Shown here in pieces: positions 48,901 through 61,798 of a stretch of 64,000 bases of DNA (position 1 is its first letter; every line of letters begins with the position of its first letter). The notes beneath the pieces were generated by a model. The model saw only the letters and a program-made list of their open reading frames with translations. It made no database searches and was not told the origin of the DNA. The DNA comes from Bradysia coprophila (Eukaryota; Arthropoda; Insecta; Diptera; Sciaridae). Position numbers and translations under genes: made by a program. The DNA lies in the NCBI RefSeq assembly GCF_014529535.1, contig NC_050738.1:11989318-12053317 (forward strand), read 5' to 3'.

Positions 48901-51900
48901 AATAATTCAAAACTTGTTGCATCAACCAACCATTGGGTTATTTCATTCAATCCACTCCGTCGGGGTACATGTGAAAAGAGAAATTCTGTGAGCTGAATTA
49001 CGGTTACGGTGAATTAACCCAACCGAAGAAATATGTGCACATTAATCGATATAATAAATTAATTGGCACAATAATTTAGAGCTCTATCTGAGAGTAAATT
49101 GATAGGAATCTAATATTCGATGTTCTTTTCTTCATTTTATGAATAAATAAATAATTCAAACTGGGAAATTACAGCACAGTTGTTATTCAAAGTGAGTGGT
49201 TGAATAAAATTAAGTATTTGTTTGAAACTCCAACCCAAACAACCAAATATCGCTGCGGTTATGGTACAACACTAACAACAAGTTTAATTATAACTTTAAA
49301 ACGGAGGGTGAAGATAACCGTTTCTGTTGTCGGAACAGTTGATTATAGGAAAATAATTTTTCACAGACTTTAAAGGAGTTTTGTTAGTCCATGGGAATCA
49401 TAACTTGTTGCAACTTTGAGGTTTATTTGAAGCGAACCTATTTATCTGACAAATTTCTTTAAAATCATGTTAGTTTGCCCTTCACATTGTACAAACACAA
49501 CGGTATTTCTAATTAAACAATTCATTAAATGTCATGCACCATTTCATGCACTTGCGTCGACAACCGCACTTTTTTTTGGACTCCTGCAACATATCAAATC
49601 CTATACAGTCAGAGGCAGTGAAATTTCAGGATGAATTGAATGATCAAGCCAAAGAAACAGTTTTGATTGTTTGTGTGGATCAATTGAAAAACATGCTGAA
49701 AGTTCACTGTCTCTAAGTGTACATAATCGGGAATAAAATTCGTGTGTTTTTGATCTCAGCTTCGCCTCAGACGAACAGAATTCACAACAAAAGCTGGATC
49801 TGTCAACGTTTTATTCTTAGTTTAACATGAACATCATTCATAACGTGTGCCACGTGTGCGAGTGAGATTCACGATGTTGATGAAAACGTGATAGAATGAG
49901 ATGCGAATAGTCGCCACGCGTGACATACTTTATGAAAGATGTGATAGTGGACCTGCACCATTTACATAGGTCAAATAAACCTTTGAGTTCCCCTCCCTCA
50001 AAAATCTTATTTTTTCTCCATAACCAACCCTAAGTCATTCTCTACTTTAGTGGTTTAGGGTAGAATAAGACGTAAAAAGAAGATTTTAGAGGGAGAATGT
50101 CCAACGACCAAAAATCTTTCTGCGAAAATTGTCGCTGCTACATAAGCATAGAATATTAGATTGTCTGTTGACAATCGCATTTCTTTAATCATTTTAAAAA
50201 AAGGTAAAGCTTAGACGAAAGCCCAGTCCAATTTGGATAGTAATTCGTCGAAAGGAAGTAAGATGAAAACGAGACTCAGTAACGATCGCATCGATGGTAG
50301 GATTAGGTAAGTATGTAAGGAAAGAAAGCAAATGCCAACGCACAGTTACAAGCATGGATATACAGTGAGTTCCCACCCGCTAATTTGTCAATGAATTCAA
50401 TAAACCGATAGCTTTTCGGATAGAGGACTAGGATTGTTACAGCAGTAAGTTTGTCAGTAGTTGGAATGTCATTGTGTTTCTGAAAACGGTATTCAATCAA
50501 ATCAATTCGAAGTCGAAATAACTTCGTGTTCAAATGTCTGTCTAGCCTTGAACGTTTATATCTAACAAGACCTAAACGCGTGAATGAATTAGCCCGTCCC
50601 GACATTCGATACAGTCGCTATCATCCCGCACCCACCTCATAATGAAGTCATTTACTCACCCGACAAACTAGATACTGGTTTGATTTGATTCAATTCCTTG
50701 GCTTCAGCCAGCACACTTTCAATTTCATCAGACTCAAATGGATCAACCGAAGGCAGTTTTTCAGGACTTTTAGATGGACTCTTGGCCGCTACAAGCGAGA
50801 AAGAATTTTTCGTTCGATTACACCAAAAAATAAATTAAAAAAAAAACAAAAAACAAATAAAACGAAACAAAAGTGTAACAGAATTATCTGATGTGGCATA
50901 AAGAACAAAAAAAATAATTGTAAAAACACAACACAATCACTCACCGGGTGGTTCTTGCTTAATTGCATCCACGTTCAGTTCACAATTATTCTGGCTGAGC
51001 TGTGCTTTAGAATCGTAATTGTTTGCGAGTGTTTGCGGTTGATAAATATCCTTGACTGGATTCATTGAGTTCGGCATCATCTGCGCATTGTACATTAAGT
51101 CGTTGTCATCGTCGATCACATTAGGTTCATGTTTTATATTTGCAACAGCAGGTTGACTGTCTTGTGATGGTTGAGTGGATTTGGCTTTTTTCGGAGCGAA
51201 TGACGATAAACACCACGTTTTCTTCTCCTGACTGTTCTCGACTTTCGCCGAACTCGATTCTTCGCTCGACGATTGACTCGGTGACGTTGACTCGGAACCA
51301 CTTTCACTTGAATTGTCATTGTTTGGCGAAAGGCTGTGCGGCGATGAAGGAAAAATGGTTTCATTTTGACAAAAAATCAATTATTTTTTTTCGACTTACG
51401 GTTCAATCATTGCTGATGCCTTGGTCCGATCATCGTTACTGTTATCGATGGTTGGTGCGCTAGCCGTTCCACCATCGTCACTATCCGAAACGTCTAAGTC
51501 ATTTAATAAATCTCTGCAATAAGAACGAAAACATAAAATCAGATTTTCCATTCGACAGATCTGAGACGGTAATACTAACATTGGTTTCGCTTGCCGTCGA
51601 TCCTCCGGAAATGGTTGAACCATTTGTATATTTGGTTTTTGTGGGAGTGCTGTGGGGATAGGAATAATGTATTTCTACACAATCATTAAAGCGGAAAATC
51701 TCTTACGTGGAATTGGAGCCAGCATTTCCGCATAGATTGGCGCCCTAGTTAATTGGATTTCAGTCATCTCATTTCGGGGCGTCGGTGCAATGGCATCCAG
51801 TAAGTCCACTTTTGACGTCATAACTTGTAAAATTTTCTCAACATCCGGTCCGGATGCTAAGTTAGCTAGTGTTGACGACGTTGGAGGCTTATCTGGCATC

Positions 51901-54900
51901 ACTTTGGTAGGTTTTGCAAACATAGGTGCTCGTCCGTTCACCGGATGCATCATATGCTTTTCATTCGATCTACCATTATGCATTTGCGGTGGTATCGACG
52001 ACGGCGGCGGAAGAAGTTTTTGGTTTGGCATACCACTAACATGTTGCTGAAATGTTACATTTTCGGTTAATAAACGACATCAAAGATTAGAACATTTGCG
52101 GCTGAACTCACGTCATGCTTGATTGGTTGACCTGAATAACCACCCCGACCATTGTATGTGGGTTTACTGTCGTTAGGTTTTACAAAAACACTTCTATTGT
52201 TGTACTGGGGAGGCTAAACGACGGTAAAATTGTTGTATTTAACCATTCAAGAACGAAGCAATTTAACGGATCTTACCTGATGATATGGATATGTTGAGGA
52301 AGGACCTCGGTTATTTTGAACTGGAAAACCTTGCATCATCGGCTGACGCAAAGCGGCTGGACTTTGGATTCCACTTTGAATTCCAATTAGCATTGACTCA
52401 TTTTTTTCGCCAATAATATGCTTCACTAACGAAAAATCACCTAATTTTGATTGAATAGAACGATCGCTGTCACTGGGACTTGATTTCTGGATGGAAAGAA
52501 ACATTTTGAGAATGAAGTTCGTTGAGTGAAAGGGAAGAAAATTCAGTGTACTTACTCTCACTGGTTCTCCGAACAATGGCACTGGTTCTTGATGCTTCTC
52601 TTGGGCCATCATCGCTCTAGCCTGTTTATCTCGTTCACGTCGTTCCTTTCTCTCAAAGTCTTCCATGCTGCAATGATAAAATAATAAACAAAATTAAAAT
52701 ATATTTCGGAAGTTATATTCAGCATCGGAAGAGTCAACAATAACAAGCGAAAACAAAAATATTCGTCCAACAATAAACAAAATTTACACTTCATTTTCAA
52801 CGCGAATTTAACAAAAAGAATCTCTACTACCAATCGAACTCAAATCTCTGCATATTGCCATTTTAGCACATTATTAAGATGTTGTGTAAATGTCGAAGAA
52901 GTAGATGAATACATTGTATGATGTGAAGAAAAAAAACAATTTCTTGATAACTTCAACAACTATCAATTGCATACATAAGAAATTGTCAACATCGTTTATT
53001 GAATACACAATTGCTTACCATGCAATCATTTTTCGTGTATATTAATCAGAGGAAATGAGAGAAAGAGAGAACACGAGAGAATAATCTTGGAGTAATTCTA
53101 GCAATCCTTCGATAATCTTAAACAGTTAAATTTGCTGTAATAGCAATGACACCCTCCCTCAACATACAACTTACGAATCAAGAGTCATGAAAAACAATTA
53201 TTTTCATTCAATTTTCTCAACGCTTTGTAGCCTCGTATGAAGTATGAGGGATAATTTGTCTGTTATGTCGTTTGTAACTTTTCCCAATTTTTCTTTCTTT
53301 TTGAAGACCGGGGGATAGTGAAGACGGAACAGTATTAGAAAATTATGACCTTCGATCCTCCTAGTGCGGCCCTTTCCGCAGTGTTCTTTTCCTGTCATAA
53401 ATTTTAACCGATTTTCGTACTTTGAAAAGTTAAACACAAGGTTTATGTGTGCACAAGGTTACCTATTATATGTACATGGTTGACGTATACGCGCAAGTTT
53501 ACGTAGTTCTTTGTACGAATTAATTGTATGGGTCGTACGGGGCTAATAGTAGCAATTCGCTCCGATCGTCACTGATTTATAAGGTGAGCAGATAGACAAT
53601 TCGAGTTGAGTTTGATATTTTTATCTCACACAAGTGCAACATCACATCACCGTCAAACAGAAAATATCATAATTTCAATACAATGAAATGATTATTTACT
53701 TTCAACTATGAGTGTTACCAGAGAGCAATGTTACGGTATCTGTTTTGGAATTTATGAATGACCCATCATTAGTGCACGCTACAAGCATTATAGTCCGAAA
53801 AATCATTAACATAGACAATGTTCAGCTCTTCTTAAATTCATAATTCAATTGTGGCACTTTCACTTTTCTAGCTTTTCACAAAACCAATACCTAAATCTAC
53901 ATCGCTCGTCTCCGCTTAATGCATTTTATAACATGGCTCATTGCTGAAACCACCTATATATTTCATAAGTTTTGATGCGAGTGTATACACCGAATATAAC
54001 AGAGCATTTAGAATTATTTTTCAACAACTGGTAATTTTACTTTTTCGAAAAAAAAAAGAAATAGTGGTCGATGTGTGGTTGCGGATTCGTAAGTTCATCG
54101 GTTTTATAATGCTTTCATTTTCTATATGGTTGATTAAATGGTTATAATACACTGCTATCGATTGTTACAGCAAATTGTTTCATTCATTTTAGCCTATGAG
54201 TACATTAAGTTCGGCTGCGGTTTTGGTTGAATTTTGTAATTTAACCACAGCAAAAAAAAAACCAAACTTTTAGAAGTTAAAGAAGTATGACCGAAACTAG
54301 AGTCAATTGATCGTGTGCCTTTTTTTCGCGCTTTAGGAAAGTCTATTGTTGACGCAGTGTGTAACGGGTAACGTGCTCGGGACACTTGGACCAAATATTA
54401 ACTGTTTATTTTCAAGTACCTGCTGTACGTATACAGAAGAGATACAGACATTATTTCGTATAAATATATATTCCATTTATAGGTAGATTTTTACTTTGAA
54501 TTAAATTGAAATTATCTCATATTGCACAAATACGTTTACAATTTTAACTCGTTTTATATCTTTCTCTGAACGGCAAACGTTTATGCACGGTTTTGCTCCA
54601 TTAATTATCAATCGTGTTTGCTTTAATACGTCACATAGCCATCAATGTATGGTATTATATATGGTACGGTAACGTCCATATAGATAGATATATATAAATA
54701 CTATACGAATGGTTTGTGCTTTAGTATATCTATTTGTTTACTATAGAAAAGAAAATGGTTTTCATTGCGTTCCGATGATACTGAAAGGTATATATTGGTT
54801 CAATCGTTTTTCAGTTATATAATTGGTATGTGTACATGTTGTTTTTGCTTAGGAGATTAAAGGTACCTTTTGTTAAAAATTCCAAATTCACTAACGAAAA

Positions 54901-57900
54901 CGAAAAATACAAAAATGATATTATATGCAACGTGGCCTCTCATTTGTTTATCATATTTAATGAACATTTTCGAACATCATTTTCCAGTTTGCCTGCATTG
55001 AAATGCATATTCAAATTAATTGTGTTGGTGCATTTTAAGTGCACACTGTGTGCTTTTCGTAATGAAGGGTATGTATATACACAATAATGCTTCCCTTTGT
55101 TATTGCGTTTTAAATATTGTCTCAACATGGAATGCTCTCCAGTTTTGAGAGTCTCTAATAAAATTCATTTTCTTCGACTCGACGTTTAATGTATATTCTG
55201 TGTGAATTAATTATCAGACTCAAAACAATATGGAACTATTTTCGTTCACTTTTAGAAAAAATGTCGTATCGCCTTGTGGTCATGTTCGTATAATTACATT
55301 GCCCTAGATTATATATTCTTTCCGTCATCTAAAGGTTATGAGAGGATACAACCGATAGAGTATACAATATCAAATTTTATCTTGTTAAATGTCATCCATG
55401 TAATTGAAAATCACAATGGCCAACACGAATGTAAAAAAAGAAACAACAAAACCAACAACAAAATGTAGCACAACGTTTGCAAATTCTCCGAAATTTGTAT
55501 CTCTTTCTCAGAGTTGTAATATTTAATCGAATTATCATAATTTTCATATAAACATTGATTGTTGGTTCAGAGAGGTACATGTGGCGAATATATATTGATT
55601 TATGCTTAGATGTGACGTATACTTAATAGATAAAATTGATGAAATGAAAACCTGAGAGCCATTGTCATGGATTTTTTCTCGATAATTTTTTTTTTTAAAT
55701 CTCTGAAGGGATGAGTTTTAAATTTATGTTTCTCGCATGATTCATGTTCTAAGTTTTGATCGAGCGTGTCGTTTCGTTAAAAAGTTTGTTTTTGAGAACG
55801 ATGAACTTTTGAATTTTAAAATTATTTCATGAAATGGATTCAACTTTTGCGTTTAAAATGTTGACACAGATATCCACGTGAATGAATTTAAAGTGAATTA
55901 AAGGTGAGCCGAAAATGTTCGATGTTCGAGCCAATATGCATGCAATTCGCAATGATAAAATGTTTTTTTTTTTACTTTGTTGACGTATAAATTTAATATC
56001 GTGAATAATAATGTCAACGTGTATAACGCGCACCCCAATACCCGATTCCTCAAGTTTTGAGTTCCCTTTTTAACCAAACTGATAGCAAACAATAGAAAAA
56101 TCCACTTCAAATCGATTGAATATAATTTCAATAATTGATTTGAAAGAAAATGTGGCCTAAGAACCTTTATAAACGAATCTGTAACTATAAACAATGAACT
56201 TGGAATAAATTTATTCAAAACTCAACCAGAAATACGCCATGTGGAACAGAAAAAATCAAATCGCAAAACAATATTGCGAATGAAATGAAAGCAAACTAAA
56301 GAAGTACAAAAAAGATGTGAACCAAATATGTATAACAAATTGATTATTATCCACTCTATAAATTAAATTTAATAAAGACACTGGAATGAGTGTCTTTTCT
56401 GTGGCTTGACGACACATAGCAAATTTGTCGAAAATAAATTTGCCGCAATGCCATCCAAAATAAACATTCATTCTACGTTCTAAAAATCAATTCATTCGAA
56501 ATGAGTAATCGTCAATTTATTTTTGGTACAGGATGAGGTCGACTGCGGAAGTGTTTATTCATCCCTATATCCGAACTGTAATGAGTAATAAATTAACCTA
56601 TCAGTAACGGTCATCTGTTATCGGCAAGCAACGTAAACGATAAATTGGCAATGATCTATAGTTAAAGTGGTGTTTTATAGTTAAATGAATGTTTAAACAA
56701 AAGAAGTAAAAGATTCAGTATGGAACACTAGCCGATTGTTTAAACAAAGGAAGTAACAGATTTAGTGATTGTATAGCGATACAATAAAGATACAAGGGTT
56801 GCGCCTTCTCAATAAAATTTCTTCGAACAGTTTCCCTTCTAATACAAACGATACTTCCATCCAGAACTAGATATTTAATTCTAGATCTTCTAGATCCAAA
56901 ATGCTTTTTCAAGGATATCTGAGCAATGCCCTACGTGTACAGTGTACATTTGTGTGATGCTCAATCAGCAAGCACTATGCTAATTCAATAACGTCTAAAC
57001 TCAGAAATTGAAGTGATGTTTAGGTAAACCGTAATTGTATTACCACAAAAAGTAGTCATTTACATTGACGATGACAAAAATAAACAAAATATAATTTTTA
57101 CACCACGTTGTTGCGCTATGTTCGCAGGTTGAGAGTAAACCAGTAGGTCAATTTGGAATATTTTACGAACAATTTTTTTTTTTTTTACAAGAATCAGTTG
57201 ATTGGTAATGAAGGGGAATTTCATTTCGTTCATAATCTTATGGTAAAACATTCTATCAAACAACCCTTCAAAATATTATCGTCATGTCCGAAGCAAGAAA
57301 AAGTGAAAACATATTTTCCGTGGTATCACGAACGGTGATGCAGAGGTACGCATTTATTGAAAACAAAAAGTGCGAAGTTCATTTCACGTGTGTGGCACAA
57401 TGGTACTTTATGCATATTTATAGTTTGCATAACCTTTAACAGTTCAATAATTTGCGACATTTGTGTGTCGTGTGAGCTATAATTTGTTATTCTACTACCG
57501 AATACAGTCATATACTATACATTCATACACATTGTGTACAATACATTTGCCAGGATTTATGGAGAGCAACAGTGTTAGTTGATTGCATGTAGTTATTGAG
57601 TTGCAAAAATTCGATGATAAATTATGTTTTAATGTTATTAAAGCAACAATTTACGTGACAAATGAGAAATAAAACATTGCACAAGAAAGTAGTGGTAAAG
57701 AAAATGTAAACGATTTGGCGTCTGTTTATCTTTGAATCACCGTTGTTTCACCACAGATTTACTGGAAAATCATCGGTGATTCTAAACAGATTCATCTGCC
57801 ATTCACCAAATATTCATCGACCATTCACCAAATATTCATCGACCATTCACCGAATATTCATCTGCCATTCACCAAATATTCATCGACCATTCACCAAATA

Positions 57901-60405
57901 TTCATCGACCATTCACCGAATATTCATCGACCATTCACCGAATATTCATCGACCATTCACCGAATATTCAACGACCATTCACCGAATATTCAACGACCAT
58001 TCACCGAATATTCGTCGACCATTCACCGAATATTCATCGGCCATTCACCGAATATTCGCTTATTCGCCGAATGTTCATCGCTTATTCGCCGAATATTCAT
58101 CGTTTATTCGCCGAATAGTCATCGATGAATCACCGAAGATTTACCTCTAACAGCTAATGGAATCTTCAACAACAAAAAAATTACTCGCTGCACCCCTCGT
58201 TTTGTCTCACGTATTAAAACTCGTTTCCGAATGTCTTCACGAGTAAAATGACTTGAGTGGTTGCATGAGCGGTTGATAAACGCTGAGGGGAATACATCTA
58301 CAGTGAACTAACTTAAATTTCATTCTACTGACTGCACTGTGCCAAGTACTACGGAAAATTGCAATGCGATAGGATGTAACATTTAGGTTTTCTTTTTCAA
58401 ATATTTCTTGCTGAGGATGAATCGGGTCTAGGAGTTGATTTCTCAAGACTCTTCTATTCACTAGGAATTTACCAATGCCTTCATACACATTAATGGGAAG
58501 TACTAATCAACGAAATAGCTATTACTTCGGTTGTAAATATTTGATAAGTGATTATGGCGAGATAGATCATCCAGCTTTGCCGTGACCCTTGACTTGACTC
58601 TTCGTGTGAATAACCCAAACATTTCTATCGTAAAAATTACTTGAGCTATAAAAAGTCAAGCAAAGCAGTCAATTGCATCAGTCGAAAATCAGCTATCGAT
58701 CAGTAATCGTCTTATTGCATTCGTTATCAGCTAGTTGTTAAGCTTTAATCAGCAATAAACTTTCTATGGTGTTGGGGGCCGAGCAATAAAAATATTGCAA
58801 TAACGGTTGCTAAAAATGGAAGTTTGATGGGACAAACAGACGGATAAAGGAAATAGGCCTAAAAATCGTAAACGTCTGAAGAATATATTCCCATCATAAT
58901 GCACATAGTGTAAAGCTTTGCCAAATAAACAATGGATATCAACGAACCGCAATCGTTGTTTATTTAATTTAATCGATTGACACGACACGTGCAAATGTTT
59001 GTTTATAAAATGAAATGCGGAAAATGGAATTGACGAGTCAAGAGACAATTTTTGTTTGACCACACAACCAGCTATTGATTTTTCGTAGCTCTTGCAACTC
59101 ATTTCGATGTGTGCACATTTTTCCTTACGTCCTTAGTCACAGTAAACACTTTGCATGAAATATTTTAAGTTTCAACACAACACAATTCTTCCATTTTATA
59201 TCTTTATCTTATCAATGGACAAATGAATTATGTGTCATCGAATTCATTAAACAAATAACTTAATTTAGAAGTGCTGTCAATTTTGGTGTTTGGAAGCCAA
59301 CACTAACCAATTTGGTAAATAAAAGCGAATTCGAAGAGATTACAAATCGCAAATTATGATACGTCAATAGAGAAGAAAAAAATCATTTTTCTCCATCGCT
59401 ACTCACTTTCGTTTTCAATCTTTCGTGCATTGTAAAGAGGCCAGTATCAGCGTAATTATTTAACATTATGAAACTTCAATTGTTGATAGCTCGGAGTAAA
59501 ATTTCCAACGACTCAGTGAGAACAGAAAATAATTTCAAATTCAAAGAATTTGTGATACACGATGACTGTCTGGATATCGTTATCGTCTATAGGCGCGCAC
59601 AGAATCAAAAATCCCGGCACAAAACTTGGAAGAGAGAAAAAAAAACTCCGCGAGACAAGATCCGACGAACTGTTTTTGTTTTGTTCTTTTTTTTTCAATC
59701 AAGTAGAAGTAGCATCTCTTATACAATGTTAACTGATAAGAAAATATTTTTAAAAGGTCACACAAATATCTTATCTGTTGTCGAAGTACAGAGAAAAAAA
59801 AATTGAAACAAGAAAAAAAAATGATGCGAAAGAGTGACATTCTCCTGACACATATTGTGGGGTATAAAGCGATATTCAATCAGTGTATGTATTGTCGAAA
59901 TGCATGGAAACCTAACAACAAAAGACGAATTTGAGAAAATTTCGATCGATTTTTTTTATGTATATTTCATAATCGCCAAACCACTTGCCAGACGGAGACG
60001 ATAGACACCACAGACGCATCATCGCGCCGTGCCGTCAACATTATACTTGATGCGCTTTGTTTCCACATAACTTGGCACAACCATTTCTATTTTATTCCGA
60101 AATTATTTTTTTTTAATACGAAAAAAAATCATCATCGAAATGATCAACAAATTAATTGCAACGAGGAAAATTTAATTCACTTTTAGTAATGTGTTCACCT
60201 TGTAAAATGGTGTACGAAATTATTGGATTTTCCTTTGTTGATGCTAGCAAATATATGTTTCAAGGTAAAGACACTCAGCAAAAAAAAATTTTGTATAGAA
60301 AGAAAAAGAAGAGAAAAAAAACTCTAAAGAAAACTTTTGTTGAACTTACCCTGGTCTTTTCATATCTTCATTTCCAGAGGGGTACATGTTTTTGCCATTC
60401 TTCAT
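42971..60405 (-). CDS. lilli: Lilliputian / AF4-FMR2 (AFF) family elongation scaffold, 18 coding exons
   Basis: Exons in reading order: 60405-60350, 52667-52556, 52486-52277, 52213-52112, 52046-51707, 51649-51580, 51513-51400, 51333-50945, 50788-50660, 48048-47913, 47846-47538, 47467-46126, 46055-45910, 45839-45645, 45580-45503, 45432-45267, 45191-45041 and 43095-42971. Every phase agrees; the product is 1,389 residues. The N-terminal homology domain has the P-TEFb-contacting PLFGEP motif (about residue 50), then [10 protein letters not shown] serine/acidic tract ([18 protein letters not shown], about 340-370) matches the AFF pSer region. AT-hook-like RRRPRKQPP (about 525) and RRGRPRKDP (about 565) follow, then long Gln and Ser runs in the 447-residue exon 12. 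The C-terminal homology domain spans exons 13-18 ([11 protein letters not shown] to [11 protein letters not shown]). AFF proteins scaffold the super elongation complex in the nucleus. The first exon is the least certain. Confidence 0.92.
43437..43464. repeat. Small perfect hairpin in the last lilliputian intron
   Basis: TTTAGGGGAA and its exact complement are separated by 8 nt (10-bp stem). It lies in the 1.9-kb intron before the last exon, 340 bp upstream of its acceptor. Function unknown. Confidence 0.6.
44432..44542. mobile_element. Palindromic MITE, 111 bp, in the last lilliputian intron
   Basis: Imperfect inverted arms of about 52 bp begin TTCCTAAC and end GTTAGGAA. Conserved blocks are GCTAAGAGGC, GCGAACTCGA against its inverse, and a GC-rich centre (CGCCTCCGGCTCG). 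The GC-rich core contrasts with its surroundings. Target duplication not identified. Confidence 0.7.
46581..46640 (-). repeat. lilli: Trinucleotide repeat encoding a serine run in lilliputian
   Basis: AGC and AGT codons alternate (GCT/ACT on the plus strand) to encode about 20 residues that are almost all serine. The mix of two serine codons suggests an older run under selection for serine rather than fresh slippage. Confidence 0.85.
47050..47097 (-). repeat. lilli: CAA/CAG repeat encoding a glutamine run in lilliputian
   Basis: Mostly CAA codons encode [16 protein letters not shown]. Polyglutamine tracts are usual in fly AFF proteins and other transcription factors. Confidence 0.85.
52668..60349 (-). 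other. lilli: Large first intron of lilliputian
   Basis: No other gene is recognised in this 7.7-kb stretch on either strand. It contains the 22-bp minisatellite at 57791-58138. The rest is AT-rich unique sequence with short random open frames. If the first-exon call is right, its donor is GTAAGT at 60349 and its acceptor is CAG at 52668. Confidence 0.55.
57791..58138 (+). repeat. 22-bp minisatellite, about 15 copies
   Basis: The consensus unit is CATTCACCGAATATTCATCGAC, 22 bp when counted through to the next CATTCACC. Two variants alternate at the ninth and tenth bases (CCAAA / CCGAA); the last three units degrade to TTCGCCGAAT forms. Because 22 is not a multiple of three, the array is read in all three frames and still shows no plus-strand stop for 135 codons. 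It lies in lilliputian intron 1. Confidence 0.9.
60350..60405 (-). other. lilli: Proposed first coding exon of lilliputian
   Basis: Minus-strand ATG at 60405 opens [19 protein letters not shown] and ends GG at a strong donor (GTAAGT). The next exon begins with a single C before ATGGAAGAC, completing GGC (Gly) and reading straight into [15 protein letters not shown]. Phase fit, donor strength and absence of a better candidate support it. If wrong, translation could start at the Met at 52666. Confidence 0.65.
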
Positions 60406-60999
60406 ACTGCCCGCTCCACATTCGTGTAGGTTGATTGTGACGGATGGGTCGACAATAAATCCGGTCCAAAATAGAACAAATTTAATGCAAATGCGAGTTT
60501 CATCAATGCAAATGAAATTTTTTTTTCTTCAAAACACTTTCTTTCGTTCCTTTTTTTACAATTGCGTTCAAGTGATAGGCTGTCTGTTTATTTTTGTTTA
60601 ACTTTTATTTAAGTTTTAGTTATTTATTGCAGTTAATAAAATATCATAAACACTATTAATTGGCGATCCAATTGGCAAAAATACGGAATAATTGACGCGC
60701 CACAGTGGACAGAAAAAACACCAACTTTTAGGGCACACTTTTTTAGTTTAGTATACATTCAAATGTAACTTATAATTGTACAGAGCACTCTTTTTAAAAG
60801 TATGAATTGATGGGAAAACACAAGGATTTCTAAACAATATTAAAATAATTTCGATAAAATAAAGTCCCATAATCCATCATCAAACAGCAAATAAATTTTT
60901 TTTTGTCGAAAAGACGCCATATTGGGTAGTTGTTTTTGTCAAGTTGTCTACACTGTCTGTCACTTCAATACACCGGTAATACCTTTCAGCTCATTACCA

Positions 61000-61798
61000 A
61001 CAATACCACAACATGTACCGAAATGTTTTCGAACCGGTGGCGGTTTGTATACCAATTAATTAACATAGAATATACCCATAGTTCTCCAATTAAATTAATT
61101 AAAATCTGATTGTTTAAAAAAAAAAAAAACTTTGGAACGAGTAGAACAGTCCGTATGATCTAGAATTTTAATTACCTTCCGAAAACCCAGTCAAATAAAT
61201 CAACAAACATTTTAAATGCAAATTTAGCCGATTTCTGGGATACAATTGGAAATTTCAGATCAAACGGGCTGTTCTGCTCGTGCCAAAGATTTAAATTTAA
61301 ATGTTTTAATTAATTTAATTAAAGAAGTCCAGGCGTTTAACGAGTATAATCCCAGTATACCACTTGGTTTTGTCAAGTAGAATTTCCATCATCTACACTG
61401 TCTATCATGTATCTTGTTGACGTTTTCGCCACTTGTCAGCAAATATTCTTTAGCTGAATATGGCGCTGTTGTAGTTTTCAGGATAAAACTTCACGAAATA
61501 ACCGTATTCAATGGGTGGTGCTTTTGTAGTTTTCAGGATTAAATTAATTAATTTTTGATTTTATTTTATTTCTTTTTAATTAACACGAGAACCGAAACGC
61601 GCGAATGATCGGAAATTGATTAATTGTATCTGGAAAGTAATTATATTTGCATTTTCTGGATAGAAAATCAAAATTTCAGCTCACGCATACATTAACATTC
61701 CAATAACATTTAGAAGCAAATTCGATATAATTCGTCATAATTTAATGACCATCCGCTACCGGTGATTTAAACATTTCGGTGACTTTGTGGTATTATCG
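61000..61798. repeat. Outer inverted repeat, about 45-bp arms
   Basis: The left arm (61000-61043, AATACCACA...ACCGAAATGTTT...ACCGGT) is matched in inverted orientation by 61753-61798. The arms enclose a second inverted repeat (61087-61322) and two direct copies of a block reading TTGTAGTTTTCAGGAT near 61467 and 61520. Confidence 0.55.
61087..61322. repeat. Inner inverted repeat, about 80-bp arms
   Basis: Left-arm blocks AATTAAATTAATTAAAA, CTTTGG and ACGAGTAGAACAGTCCGT reappear inverted on the right as ACGGGCTGTTCTGCTCGT, CCAAAG and TTTTAATTAATTTAATT. Substitutions between arms are mostly transitions. It is probably a MITE inserted within the outer element. Confidence 0.65.

Noticed and set aside
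57743..58150. 135-codon plus-strand frame
   Set aside because: It is almost entirely the 22-bp minisatellite and has no domain; openness follows from the unit lacking stop codons.
59468..59806. 112-codon plus-strand frame, lysine-rich
   Set aside because: Overlaps minus-strand frames of similar length, ends in poly-lysine from an A run, and has no splice or domain support.
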